The notes beneath the pieces were generated by a model. That model saw only the letters and a program-made list of their open reading frames with translations, searched no databases and had not been told where the DNA came from. Of a stretch of 7,098 nucleotides of DNA, positions 1 through 6,621 are shown one piece after another. Both the position numbers and the translations under genes were made by a program. The stretch's first letter is position 1. Each line of letters opens with the position of its first letter. Source of the DNA: Streptosporangiaceae bacterium (GTDB taxonomy: Bacteria > Actinomycetota > Actinomycetes > Streptosporangiales > Streptosporangiaceae); assembly GCA_030052355.1 (NCBI GenBank), contig JASIGS010000649.1, positions 1 to 7,098 of the forward strand, given 5' to 3'.

Positions 1-2
1 CG

Positions 3-1922
3 CTGCCCGAGCGGTCCATGCAGCAGGTGCGCGGCAACGACATCGGCATGGTCTTCCAGGACCCGGCGAGCTACCTGGACCCGACGATGACCATCGGCAG
101 GCAGATCGCTGAGTCGGTCATCGTGCACCACGGCGCCGACCGGGTCGCGGCCGCCGACCGCGCCGTCGAGGTGCTCGGGCTGGTCAGGATGCCCGACCCG
201 GAGCGGGTCGCGGCGCAGTACCCGCACCGGCTGTCCGGCGGCATGCGGCAGCGTGCCATGATCGCCGCCGCGCTCGCCTGCGAGCCCGGCCTGCTGATCG
301 CCGACGAGCCGACCACCGCGCTGGACGTGACGATCCAGCGGGAGATTCTGGAGCTACTCGACGAGCTGCGCCGCGCGCTGGGCATGGCGGTCATCCTCGT
401 GACGCATGACCTCGGCGTGATCGCCGGGCGCGCGGACCGGGTGGCCGTCATGTACGGCGGCAGCATCGTCGAGGAGGCCGCGACGCAGGCCGTGTTCGCC
501 AGGCCCAGGCATCCGTACACCGAGGCGCTGCTCGACGCGCTGCCGGAGATGGCGGATCCTTCGGCCAGGTCGCTGTACAGCATCCCCGGGCGGCCGCCGG
601 ACCTCACCGCGGAGCCAGTCGGCTGCAGCTTCGCGCCGAGGTGCCGGTACGCCCGGGACTTCTGCCAGTCGCGCGAGCCCGTGCTCGACGGCGAGCACCC
701 CGGCCACAGCTATGCCTGCTTCTTCCCGGTGGGACCGTCTGGCCTGATGGCCGTGGACGGCGAGGCATCCGCCTCCGGCGCGCGCCGGGTGAGCGCGTGG
801 GCGGGCGGGTCGTCTCCGCTGCTGAACCAGGAGCCGGACGCCCGGGACGGGCCGCCGGCCGGCGCCGGCGAGCTGCTGCTGCGCGTGGACGGCTTGGTCA
901 AGGACTATCCCGTCACGGCCGGTGTGCTACGGCGCAAGGTGGGCGCGGTCAGCGCCGTCGCGGGCGTCAGCTTTGAGGTCGCGGCCGGCCAGACGTTCGG
1001 CCTGGTCGGTGAGTCCGGTTGCGGCAAGACCACCGTGGCCAGGCTCCTGGTCGGGCTGGAACGGCCGGACGCTGGCTCGATCGCCTTCCGCGGCACCGAC
1101 CTGGCCGGGCTCGCGCCGCGGCAGCTGCGCGGGTTGCGCTCGGGCATCCAGATGATGTTCCAGGACGCGTTCGCCTCGCTCGACCCGAGGATGCGAGTCC
1201 GGACGATCCTGCGCGAGCCGCTGGTCATCCAGAAGACGATCCGCCGCAGAGGGCGCCGGCGGCAGGTCAATCGGATCCTGGACGAGGTCGGCCTGCCGGC
1301 GGAGGCCGCCGACAAGTTCCCGCGCGAATTCTCCGGCGGCCAGCGGCAGCGGCTGGCGCTGGCCCGCGCGCTGATCCAGCGGCCCGCGCTGATCGTCGCG
1401 GACGAGCCGGTGTCGGCCCTGGACGTGTCCGTCCAGGCCCAGATCCTGAACCTGATGCGCAAGCTGCAGCGTCAGTACGGCCTGGCCTACCTGTTCATCT
1501 CGCACGACCTGTCGGTGATCAGGTACATGGCCGACACGATCGGCGTGATGTACCTGGGCAAGCTGGTGGAGGTCGGTCCCGCCGAGACCGTCTGCACGGC
1601 CCCCAGCCACCCCTACACCGCCGGTCTGATCGAGGCGGTGCCGGCCGTGACGAGCCACGGCAGTGCCACCCGGCCGGACCAGGCGATCGACGCGGAGCCG
1701 CCCTCGGCGATTGCGCCGCCATCCGGCTGCCGCTTCCGCACCAGGTGCGCCTTTGCCCGGGGGATCTGCGCGGAGCAGGAGCCACCGCTGCGGCCGCAGG
1801 CCGGTTCTGGCCGGTTCGTCGCGTGCCACTTCCCGCTGACGGCTGCCGCCGGCGTCGGGTTCGGGGAGGCCGCCGCCACCGGGGTCATGGACAGCATCAG
1901 CGGCGAGGTCGCGACGGGGTAG
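3..1922 (+). CDS. Fused two-cassette ATPase of a dipeptide/oligopeptide ABC importer (DppD-DppF type), 5' truncated
   Basis: This cytoplasmic ATPase would power an Opp/Dpp-type peptide importer, with two nucleotide-binding domains in one chain instead of separate D and F subunits. The frame is open to the window edge, so the N-terminus with the first Walker A is missing. Counting from the codon at position 3, cassette 1 shows a Q-loop (GMVFQDP, Q19), signature LSGGMRQR (from 77), Walker B LLIADEP (D101, E102) and H-loop histidine 135. It is followed by the Cys-containing C-terminal extension of peptide-transporter ATPases (CSFAPRCRYARDFC). Cassette 2 has Walker A GESGCGKTT (K342), Q-loop Gln 387, signature FSGGQRQR (from 444), Walker B with D467/E468 and H-loop His 501, then a second Cys-rich extension (CRFRTRCAFARGIC). 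All visible catalytic motifs look intact in both halves. The linker, about residues 245-290, is poorly conserved. Binding-protein and permease genes should lie upstream. The exact substrate (dipeptides, oligopeptides, nickel or another solute) cannot be read from the ATPase. Confidence 0.95.
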   Translation: MPERSMQQVRGNDIGMVFQDPASYLDPTMTIGRQIAESVIVHHGADRVAAADRAVEVLGLVRMPDPERVAAQYPHRLSGGMRQRAMIAAALACEPGLLIADEPTTALDVTIQREILELLDELRRALGMAVILVTHDLGVIAGRADRVAVMYGGSIVEEAATQAVFARPRHPYTEALLDALPEMADPSARSLYSIPGRPPDLTAEPVGCSFAPRCRYARDFCQSREPVLDGEHPGHSYACFFPVGPSGLMAVDGEASASGARRVSAWAGGSSPLLNQEPDARDGPPAGAGELLLRVDGLVKDYPVTAGVLRRKVGAVSAVAGVSFEVAAGQTFGLVGESGCGKTTVARLLVGLERPDAGSIAFRGTDLAGLAPRQLRGLRSGIQMMFQDAFASLDPRMRVRTILREPLVIQKTIRRRGRRRQVNRILDEVGLPAEAADKFPREFSGGQRQRLALARALIQRPALIVADEPVSALDVSVQAQILNLMRKLQRQYGLAYLFISHDLSVIRYMADTIGVMYLGKLVEVGPAETVCTAPSHPYTAGLIEAVPAVTSHGSATRPDQAIDAEPPSAIAPPSGCRFRTRCAFARGICAEQEPPLRPQAGSGRFVACHFPLTAAAGVGFGEAAATGVMDSISGEVATG

Positions 1923-2038
1923 CGGCCCGAAAATGGTGGCCAATCACGCCCGGATGCACGTACTTCGGCCTCGAGTTGCGGCTGGCTCCCATCTTGCACG
2001 CGTTATTGCCGCTAGCCTTCTTGGTGTCCGCAGTGAGC

Positions 2039-2047
2039 AGGAAGGAG
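2039..2047 (+). promoter_or_regulatory. Strong ribosome binding site serving the ATG at 2055
   Basis: AGGAAGGAG lies 7 nt before the ATG at 2055 and is the best Shine-Dalgarno match in this part of the window. It points to the 12-codon frame and not directly to the phosphatase frame, whose first ATG (2090) has only a weak GGG upstream. This site therefore decides how translation of the phosphatase begins. Confidence 0.7.
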
Positions 2048-2054
2048 CCGTTCC

Positions 2055-2093
2055 ATGGCACCGGACCGGCCGGACTCGGGTTGCTCGCGATGA
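2055..2093 (+). CDS. Putative 12-residue leader peptide translationally coupled to the phosphatase
   Basis: The frame reads ATG to TGA in 13 codons and encodes MAPDRPDSGCSR. It starts 7 nt after a strong ribosome binding site and its TGA overlaps the phosphatase ATG at 2090 in an ATGA junction. Ribosomes loaded here would terminate on the downstream start codon, a classic arrangement for coupling by reinitiation. The peptide has no recognisable motif and is probably not functional as a product. There are two alternatives. The phosphatase may really start at 2055, with a one-base error or natural frameshift between 2055 and 2090. Or it may start at the in-frame GTG at 2033, which places the ribosome binding site inside the coding sequence and so fits less well. 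Confidence 0.4.
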   Translation: MAPDRPDSGCSR

Positions 2094-4246
2094 GCACCGG
2101 CATGTCCGTGCCGCGGCCGCGGCTGGTCTCCGGCGTGGGCGCCGCCGATCCCGCGCTGCTGTCGATGCTGCTGGCGCAGGCGCCCATCGGGTTTGCCTTC
2201 GTCGGTCCTGACCTGCGCATCCGCAGGATGAACCAGTCGATGGCCGGGTTGTCCGGCGGCGACCAGTCCGACCCGCTCGGCCGCACGCCGGCGCAGGTGT
2301 GGCCGCCCGAGCTGGCTGCGGCGGTGGAGTCGGCGGTAAGCCGGGTTGTGGCCGGGGACATGTCGCTGTCGGCCGACGAACTGGTGGTCCCGCTCGTGAC
2401 ACGGGCCGCGCCCGGCGGCGCCGACAACGGCTCCGAGCTGCGCCAGTGGGCGTTCTCCTGGTTCGGCGCTGCGGACCACGATGTCCGCGGCGTGGCCGTG
2501 GTCGCGGTGGACGTCACGCGTCAGCACGACGCGATCGACGCGCTGCGGCGCAGCGAGGAGCGTTACCGTTCGCTGCTGCAAGCGGGCGCCCAGGTGGTCT
2601 GGGTCACCACACCGGACGGCGACATGGCCGAGGACTCGCCCGAGTGGCGCCTGATCACCGGCCAGACGGTCCAGGAGTACCTGAAAGACGGCTGGCTGGC
2701 GGCCATCCATCCCGATGACGCCCAGCGGGTCGAAGCCGCGTGGCGGGACAGCATCAGCTCGGGCAAGCCCTTCGACAGCCGGTACCGCGTCCGGAGCAGG
2801 ACGGGCTCGTACCGGCACTACGACGTGCGCGCCGTGCCCATCGAGCGCGACGGCAAGATCGTCGAGTGGATCGGTGCCAGCACCGACGTGACCGCGCAGC
2901 GCGAGGCTGAGGAGATGCGCGGGCGGCTGACCGAGCAGCTGTCGGCGGCGGCGCTGCGCACGGCCCGGCTGCAGCAGGCGACCTCGATGCTCGCCGAGGC
3001 CATGACCGTCGAGCAGGTGGTCCAGGTGATCACCGAGGTGGGCCGCTCGGCGATCGGGGCAGAGCGCTCCGCTGTGGCCATCCTGGACGACGAGCGGGTG
3101 CGGCTGCACACGATCAACCCCGGCGGGCTGCCGGACAGCCCGGGGGCCCCGCGCGGCGACCTGCCCGTGTCCGACCCGACCGTGATGACCTCGGCCATCC
3201 AGGCCCGCAGGCCGGTGCTGCTGGAGAGCCCCGAGGCGCTGCGCAAGCACCTGGAGGGAGTAGCCGACGTCGGATTGTTCCTGAAACATACTGATGAAAA
3301 GGCCTGGGTGGGCCTGCCTCTGCTGTCATCAGGTGCTGCACTCGGAGCGCTGCGGTTCTCGTTCACCCGGACCCGGCAGATCACCGAGGAAGAACGGGTG
3401 TTCCTCGAGGCGCTGGCGGGCCAGTGTGCCCTGGCGCTGGAGCGGGCCACCCTGTACGAGCGGGAGCACAAGACCGCGGAAACGCTGCAGCGCAGCCTGC
3501 TGCCGGACTCTCTGCCAACGGTCGAGGGCATCGACCTGGCGGCCAAGTGCATGCCGGTGACGCGGACCATGGAGATAGGCGGCGACTGGTACGACGCGTT
3601 CCGGCTCCCGGACGGGCGGCTCGCGGTCGCCACCGGGGACGTCATGGGCAAGGGCCTGACCGCGGCCGCTGGCATGGGGCGGGTCCGTAACGCGCTGCGG
3701 GCGCTGGCGCTGACCGACCCGAGGCCGGCCGCGGTGCTCGCAGGGCTCGACCGGCTGTTCCTGGCGACCGAGCAGGAGGAGCAGGTCACCACCGTGGCCT
3801 ACCTCGTGGTCGATCCGGTCACGGGTGACGGCGTGGCGGGTAACGCCGGCCACCTGCCGCCGCTGCTCATGCCGCCGGGCGGCGCGCCGCGCCTGGACGT
3901 CGCAGAGGCAGCGGGCACGCCGCTGGGCTGGGCGACCCCGCGCCGTCAGTACGCGTTCAGGCTGCCGCCGGGCAGCACCGCGGTGCTTTATTCGGACGGC
4001 CTGGTAGAGAACCGCAAGCGCGGCCTGGATGCCGGCCTGGAGGAACTGGTGCGGGTGGCTGCGGAGGCTCCACCCGGGCTTGCGGAAGATCCAACGGAAA
4101 TGCTCGGTTATCTGGTGAACCGGATGCTGAACGGATACGAGCAGGACGATGACGTCACGGTGCTCGTCATGCACGTGCCCGACCTGGGCGGGGAGTCCTT
4201 CGCAGCCCGCAGGAGAACCGGATCGGCGCGAAAGGGGAAGGCATGA
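2090..4246 (+). CDS. PAS-PAS-GAF-SpoIIE (PP2C-type) serine/threonine phosphatase
   Basis: A soluble sensor phosphatase of 718 residues from the ATG at 2090. Family knowledge: such RsbU/SpoIIE-like enzymes dephosphorylate anti-sigma-factor antagonists (STAS proteins), releasing alternative sigma factors. Domain order: a degenerate PAS at about 24-150 (LLAQAPIGFAFV), a second PAS at about 153-275 (SEERYRSLLQAGAQVVWV, then HPDD and a PAC-like end at TDVTAQREAE), a GAF domain at about 290-460, and the metal-dependent phosphatase domain at about 462-697. Its acidic metal ligands look intact: D499 and D502 in GGDWYDAF, D517 in GDVMGKG, D636 in YSDGL and D686-D688 in EQDDDVTVLV. No transmembrane segment, signal peptide, HATPase kinase domain or STAS domain is visible, so the partner is encoded elsewhere. 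The signal sensed is unknown. Alternative starts are GTG 2033 and ATG 2102; 2090 was chosen for its ATGA coupling to the mini-ORF. The frame stays open far upstream, but that part overlaps the transporter gene and is a high-GC shadow. Confidence 0.92.
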   Translation: MSTGMSVPRPRLVSGVGAADPALLSMLLAQAPIGFAFVGPDLRIRRMNQSMAGLSGGDQSDPLGRTPAQVWPPELAAAVESAVSRVVAGDMSLSADELVVPLVTRAAPGGADNGSELRQWAFSWFGAADHDVRGVAVVAVDVTRQHDAIDALRRSEERYRSLLQAGAQVVWVTTPDGDMAEDSPEWRLITGQTVQEYLKDGWLAAIHPDDAQRVEAAWRDSISSGKPFDSRYRVRSRTGSYRHYDVRAVPIERDGKIVEWIGASTDVTAQREAEEMRGRLTEQLSAAALRTARLQQATSMLAEAMTVEQVVQVITEVGRSAIGAERSAVAILDDERVRLHTINPGGLPDSPGAPRGDLPVSDPTVMTSAIQARRPVLLESPEALRKHLEGVADVGLFLKHTDEKAWVGLPLLSSGAALGALRFSFTRTRQITEEERVFLEALAGQCALALERATLYEREHKTAETLQRSLLPDSLPTVEGIDLAAKCMPVTRTMEIGGDWYDAFRLPDGRLAVATGDVMGKGLTAAAGMGRVRNALRALALTDPRPAAVLAGLDRLFLATEQEEQVTTVAYLVVDPVTGDGVAGNAGHLPPLLMPPGGAPRLDVAEAAGTPLGWATPRRQYAFRLPPGSTAVLYSDGLVENRKRGLDAGLEELVRVAAEAPPGLAEDPTEMLGYLVNRMLNGYEQDDDVTVLVMHVPDLGGESFAARRRTGSARKGKA

Positions 4247-4559
4247 GGAATGCGGGTACCATTCCCGCGAGGTTGTGCTCAGAGCCCCGCAGTGACTCCG
4301 GGCTGCTGCCCGCAGCGGTACGACCTACCCGTCAGCTCCGCCTATGGTGGTGGACGGGAGAGGACTCCTACGGGACGCGCTCTCCTGCGGCAGCTTTTCC
4401 GGCTCCTTGCGTGGCGCAGGGAGCGGGGATCGCGAGGTAGAGTCCGTTGCTCGCCATGAAGTTTGCCGGAGAAGTGGCAGTGTCGCCTGCTAGCCCGGGC
4501 AGGCGGGTGCCATACCCGGCAGGGTGGGCCGCTATCCGGCAAGGGAAGGGGTGACCGCG
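4247..4559 (+). other. Gap between phosphatase and sigma factor genes; likely promoter and 5' leader of the sigma gene
   Basis: No convincing gene is seen here. A 65-codon frame (4243-4440) overlaps the phosphatase stop in an ATGA, but it resembles no family I know and lacks the strong third-position GC bias of its neighbours. TAGAGT at 4438-4443 fits an actinobacterial -10 hexamer (TANNNT), but no -35 stands at a proper distance, so it is only a hint. Small inverted repeats are present: GGAATG/CATTCC (4247-4252 and 4260-4265) and CGCCTGC/GCAGGCG (4484-4490 and 4499-4505, 8-nt loop enclosing half of a GCCCGGGC palindrome). CCGGCAGGG (4515-4523) and CCGGCAAGG (4536-4544) form an imperfect direct repeat just before the sigma gene start. 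Confidence 0.5.
4543..4551 (+). promoter_or_regulatory. Ribosome binding site supporting the GTG start at 4560
   Basis: GGGAAGGGG stands 8 nt before the GTG at 4560, a good distance. The same stretch directly abuts an in-frame GTG at 4551 (too close), and an in-frame GTG at 4524 has no comparable site. This is the reason for choosing 4560 as the sigma factor start. Confidence 0.5.
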
Positions 4560-6320
4560 GTGGCAAGCGCTGCAGGCTCGACAGCGCGGCGGCAGTCTCG
4601 GTCGTCGGCGCAGGGCGCACGCGTACCACAGCAGACCCGTGGGAGTTCCGCCGATGGCAACAAGACTCAGCTGGCTGACCAGCCGGTAGCACTGGTCCCC
4701 GGCGAAGGCGGTACCGACGGCCGGCCGGCGTCCTCCGGCCGGAGACCCGCCGAGCGGCGCAGCCGGCGCGTCTCGCCGCGAGCGGCGGCCGACGCGGCGC
4801 TCGGGGACGGCACGCGATCCGACGAGCACGCAGCCTCTGGCAGGCGTCGCGGCAAGGCACAAGACGGCGAGGCTGGCTCGGCTAGCCCCAAGAGCGGGCG
4901 TGGCTTGAAGATCAGGCAGGGAAAGCAGGCAGCGGATGAGCCGCGGGGCAGGAGAGATCATCGTGACAGCGGGAGCAACGAGGTGACCGCAGACGCCGAG
5001 CTGGCGGCGCAGGCGGCCCAGGAGCCGGAACTGGCCGACGCCGCCGACCTGGACGGCGACCCGGACCTCGCCGACGTAGCCGACCTGGAGACCGACCCCG
5101 ACCTCGCGGACGTCGCGTTCCTGGACGTCGAGGCGGAACTGCAGGAGCTGGAGAGCGACGCCGACACCGAGGACGAGCTTGACCTGGTCGAGGGCGTCGA
5201 TCTCGCCGAGGCCGGGCAGGCCGCCGACCTCGAGGAGGCCGAGCTGAGCGAGGAGTCTGACCTCGGCGACGAGGCCGGGCTCGCGGCTGCCCCGGAGGGT
5301 TCTGCCGCGCTGGCCGGGGCGCCGGCCGCCGCGGAGAACGAGGACGAAGAGTTCAGCTACGGGGACGACGACGAGGACCTGCCCGCCGCTCAGGTCGCCG
5401 TCGCCGGGGCCACGTCAGACCCCGTCAAGGACTACCTCAAGCAGATCGGCAAGGTGCCGCTGCTGAACGCCGAGCAAGAGGTCGAGCTCGCCAAGCGGAT
5501 CGAGGCTGGCCTGTTCGCCGAGGAGAAGCTTGCTGAGGCCGGCCGTGAGCTGCGCCCGGATTCGCGGCTTGACCTTGAGTGGATCGCCGACGACGGCAGG
5601 CGCGCCAAGAATCACCTGCTCGAGGCCAACCTCCGGCTGGTGGTCTCGCTGGCCAAGCGCTACACCGGCCGGGGCATGCTGTTCCTCGACCTGATCCAGG
5701 AGGGCAACCTCGGGCTGATCCGCGCGGTGGAGAAGTTCGACTACACCAAGGGCTACAAGTTCTCCACGTACGCGACCTGGTGGATCCGGCAGGCGATCAC
5801 CAGGGCCATGGCCGACCAGGCCAGGACCATCCGGATCCCCGTGCACATGGTCGAGGTGATCAACAAGCTGGCGCGGGTCCAGCGGCAGATGCTGCAGGAC
5901 CTCGGCCGGGAGCCGACCCCCGAGGAGCTGGCTGCCGAGCTGGACATGACCCCGGAAAAGGTCATCGAGGTGCAGAAGTACGGCCGGGAGCCGATCTCGC
6001 TGCACACCCCGCTCGGCGAGGACGGCGACAGCGAGTTCGGCGACCTGATCGAGGACTCCGAGGCGATCCAGCCGGGCGAGGCGGTCAGCTTCACGCTGCT
6101 GCAGGAGCAGCTGCACTCGGTGCTTGACACGCTGTCCGAGCGGGAGGCCGGCGTGGTCTCCATGCGGTTCGGCCTCACTGACGGCCAGCCCAAGACGCTC
6201 GACGAGATCGGAAAGGTCTACGGGGTCACCCGGGAGCGGATCCGTCAGATCGAGTCCAAGACGATGTCCAAGCTGCGGCACCCGTCGCGGTCCCAGGTGC
6301 TGAGGGACTACCTGGACTGA
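4560..6320 (+). CDS. sigA: Primary (housekeeping) RNA polymerase sigma factor, HrdB/SigA type
   Basis: Group 1 sigma-70 factor, 586 residues from GTG 4560, that directs RNA polymerase to housekeeping promoters. Residues 1-141 are Arg/Ser/Ala-rich and basic. Residues 142-285 are strongly acidic, with a 12-residue tandem repeat ([24 protein letters not shown]). Region 1.2 begins at about 286 ([20 protein letters not shown]). Region 2 starts at about 348 ([40 protein letters not shown]). Region 3 follows ([19 protein letters not shown]), with a 3.2 finger [20 protein letters not shown]. Region 4 ends in the helix-turn-helix [20 protein letters not shown] and [10 protein letters not shown]. Regions 2-4 fit HrdB of Streptomyces and SigA of mycobacteria from memory. 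The HrdB-type region 1.1 (as in MALIERGKAEG) is not visible; the basic-then-acidic plan resembles mycobacterial SigA. The start is uncertain: GTG 4524 and 4551 are in frame, and GTG 4983, with its own ribosome binding site, would give a 445-residue protein without the basic tail. A hairpin terminator follows 5 nt after the stop codon. Confidence 0.96.
   Translation: MASAAGSTARRQSRSSAQGARVPQQTRGSSADGNKTQLADQPVALVPGEGGTDGRPASSGRRPAERRSRRVSPRAAADAALGDGTRSDEHAASGRRRGKAQDGEAGSASPKSGRGLKIRQGKQAADEPRGRRDHRDSGSNEVTADAELAAQAAQEPELADAADLDGDPDLADVADLETDPDLADVAFLDVEAELQELESDADTEDELDLVEGVDLAEAGQAADLEEAELSEESDLGDEAGLAAAPEGSAALAGAPAAAENEDEEFSYGDDDEDLPAAQVAVAGATSDPVKDYLKQIGKVPLLNAEQEVELAKRIEAGLFAEEKLAEAGRELRPDSRLDLEWIADDGRRAKNHLLEANLRLVVSLAKRYTGRGMLFLDLIQEGNLGLIRAVEKFDYTKGYKFSTYATWWIRQAITRAMADQARTIRIPVHMVEVINKLARVQRQMLQDLGREPTPEELAAELDMTPEKVIEVQKYGREPISLHTPLGEDGDSEFGDLIEDSEAIQPGEAVSFTLLQEQLHSVLDTLSEREAGVVSMRFGLTDGQPKTLDEIGKVYGVTRERIRQIESKTMSKLRHPSRSQVLRDYLD
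4950..4986 (+). promoter_or_regulatory. Two closely spaced ribosome binding sites with a GTGA junction inside the sigma factor frame
   Basis: AGGAGAG (4950-4956) stands 6 nt before GTG 4963, which opens a 7-codon frame ending in TGA 4984-4986. GGGAG (4971-4975) stands 7 nt before GTG 4983, which is in the sigma factor frame and overlaps that TGA as GTGA. Either the sigma factor can initiate here, as a second or the only start, or this is chance in a purine-rich stretch of the basic tail. Confidence 0.3.
5043..5114 (+). repeat. Tandem 36-bp repeat (2 copies) in the acidic segment of the sigma factor
   Basis: Two directly adjacent 36-bp units (5043-5078 and 5079-5114) encode [12 protein letters not shown] and [12 protein letters not shown]. 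They differ at six bases by hand count, three of them silent. A looser version of the same DL/AD pattern continues on both sides. This is an in-frame expansion in a low-complexity acidic linker. Confidence 0.8.
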
Positions 6321-6325
6321 GGTTG

Positions 6326-6364
6326 TTCCCGGGCGGCCCGGTCCCGGCCAGGCCCGCCCGGGAA
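6326..6364 (+). terminator. Hairpin terminator of the sigma factor gene
   Basis: TTCCCGGGCGG (6326-6336) and CCGCCCGGGAA (6354-6364) form a perfect 11-bp stem with a 17-nt loop, starting 5 nt after the sigma factor stop codon. There is no T-run behind it, which is common for actinobacterial terminators. Position and strength make it the first terminator of the sigma transcript. Confidence 0.7.
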
Positions 6365-6415
6365 GCCTGCTACCCGCCTGTAGGTGCTCGCGCGCTGAGC
6401 CTGCGGATTCGTCGG

Positions 6416-6453
6416 TGTGAAGTTCTTACGCCTATCACCGTAAGAACTTCACA
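6416..6453. repeat. Perfect 15-bp inverted repeat with 8-nt spacer
   Basis: TGTGAAGTTCTTACG (6416-6430) and CGTAAGAACTTCACA (6439-6453) are exact reverse complements around CCTATCAC. In RNA the stem could reach 17 bp with one G-U pair and one G-C pair. The arms are only 6/15 GC in a window near 70% GC, and no T-tract follows. It may be a second terminator shared by the convergent genes, an operator-like protein site, or a small dispersed repeat element; the sequence alone does not decide. Confidence 0.75.
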
Positions 6454-6530
6454 TCCATGGCGGCTGAAGATCAGCTCTGACCTACCTTTATGTCTGAACT
6501 GACCCATACGTCCTGATGCGAGAACGAGCT

Positions 6531-6587
6531 GCCCGACAATTCAGCCCCGGCCGAGGCGGCCGGGGCTGAATCGATACGGTGTCGGGC
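6531..6587 (-). terminator. Large composite hairpin, probable terminator of the minus-strand zinc-ribbon gene
   Basis: The inner stem ATTCAGCCCCGGCC (6539-6552) and GGCCGGGGCTGAAT (6558-6571) is a perfect 14-bp palindrome with a 5-nt loop. Directly outside it GCCCGACA (6531-6538) pairs with TGTCGGGC (6580-6587), leaving an 8-nt bulge (6572-6579) on one side only. The outer arm begins 34 nt beyond the stop codon of the minus-strand gene, so termination of that gene is the likeliest role. It can also stop readthrough from the sigma side. No T-run is present on either strand. Confidence 0.65.
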
Positions 6588-6621
6588 TGGCCGAACCCAG
6601 CTAGGGCCGGCTCAGCGAAGC

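Noticed and set aside
1976..2018. Promoter hexamers TTGCGG or TTGCAC with TAGCCT before the phosphatase mini-ORF
   Set aside because: Spacings (13 nt from TTGCAC, over 30 nt from TTGCGG) are outside the usual 16-19 nt range.
1019..2089. Long upstream extension of the phosphatase reading frame into the transporter gene
   Set aside because: It overlaps a well-supported ABC ATPase in another frame, shows no domain match, and is low-complexity Arg/Ala/Gly/Pro sequence typical of off-frame reading of GC-rich DNA.
1933..2211. 92-codon plus-strand frame between transporter and phosphatase
   Set aside because: Its second half overlaps the phosphatase in another frame, it has no ribosome binding site, and the Arg/Ala-rich product looks like a shadow.
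927..4174. Several minus-strand frames of 178-425 codons across the transporter and phosphatase genes
   Set aside because: All are antisense to strongly supported coding regions, low in complexity, and lack recognisable domains.
4342..4961. Minus-strand frames of 172 and 197 codons opposite the sigma factor leader and basic tail
   Set aside because: The products are Arg/Pro/Ala/Cys-rich without family resemblance. They are best explained as antisense shadows.
5415..6281. 288-codon minus-strand frame opposite the sigma factor
   Set aside because: It is exactly antisense to conserved sigma regions 1.2-4; the open frame follows from codon bias on the other strand.
6365..6540. A tRNA or small RNA gene in the convergent gap
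   Set aside because: No cloverleaf, T-loop motif or CCA end can be found; only the inverted repeats stand out.
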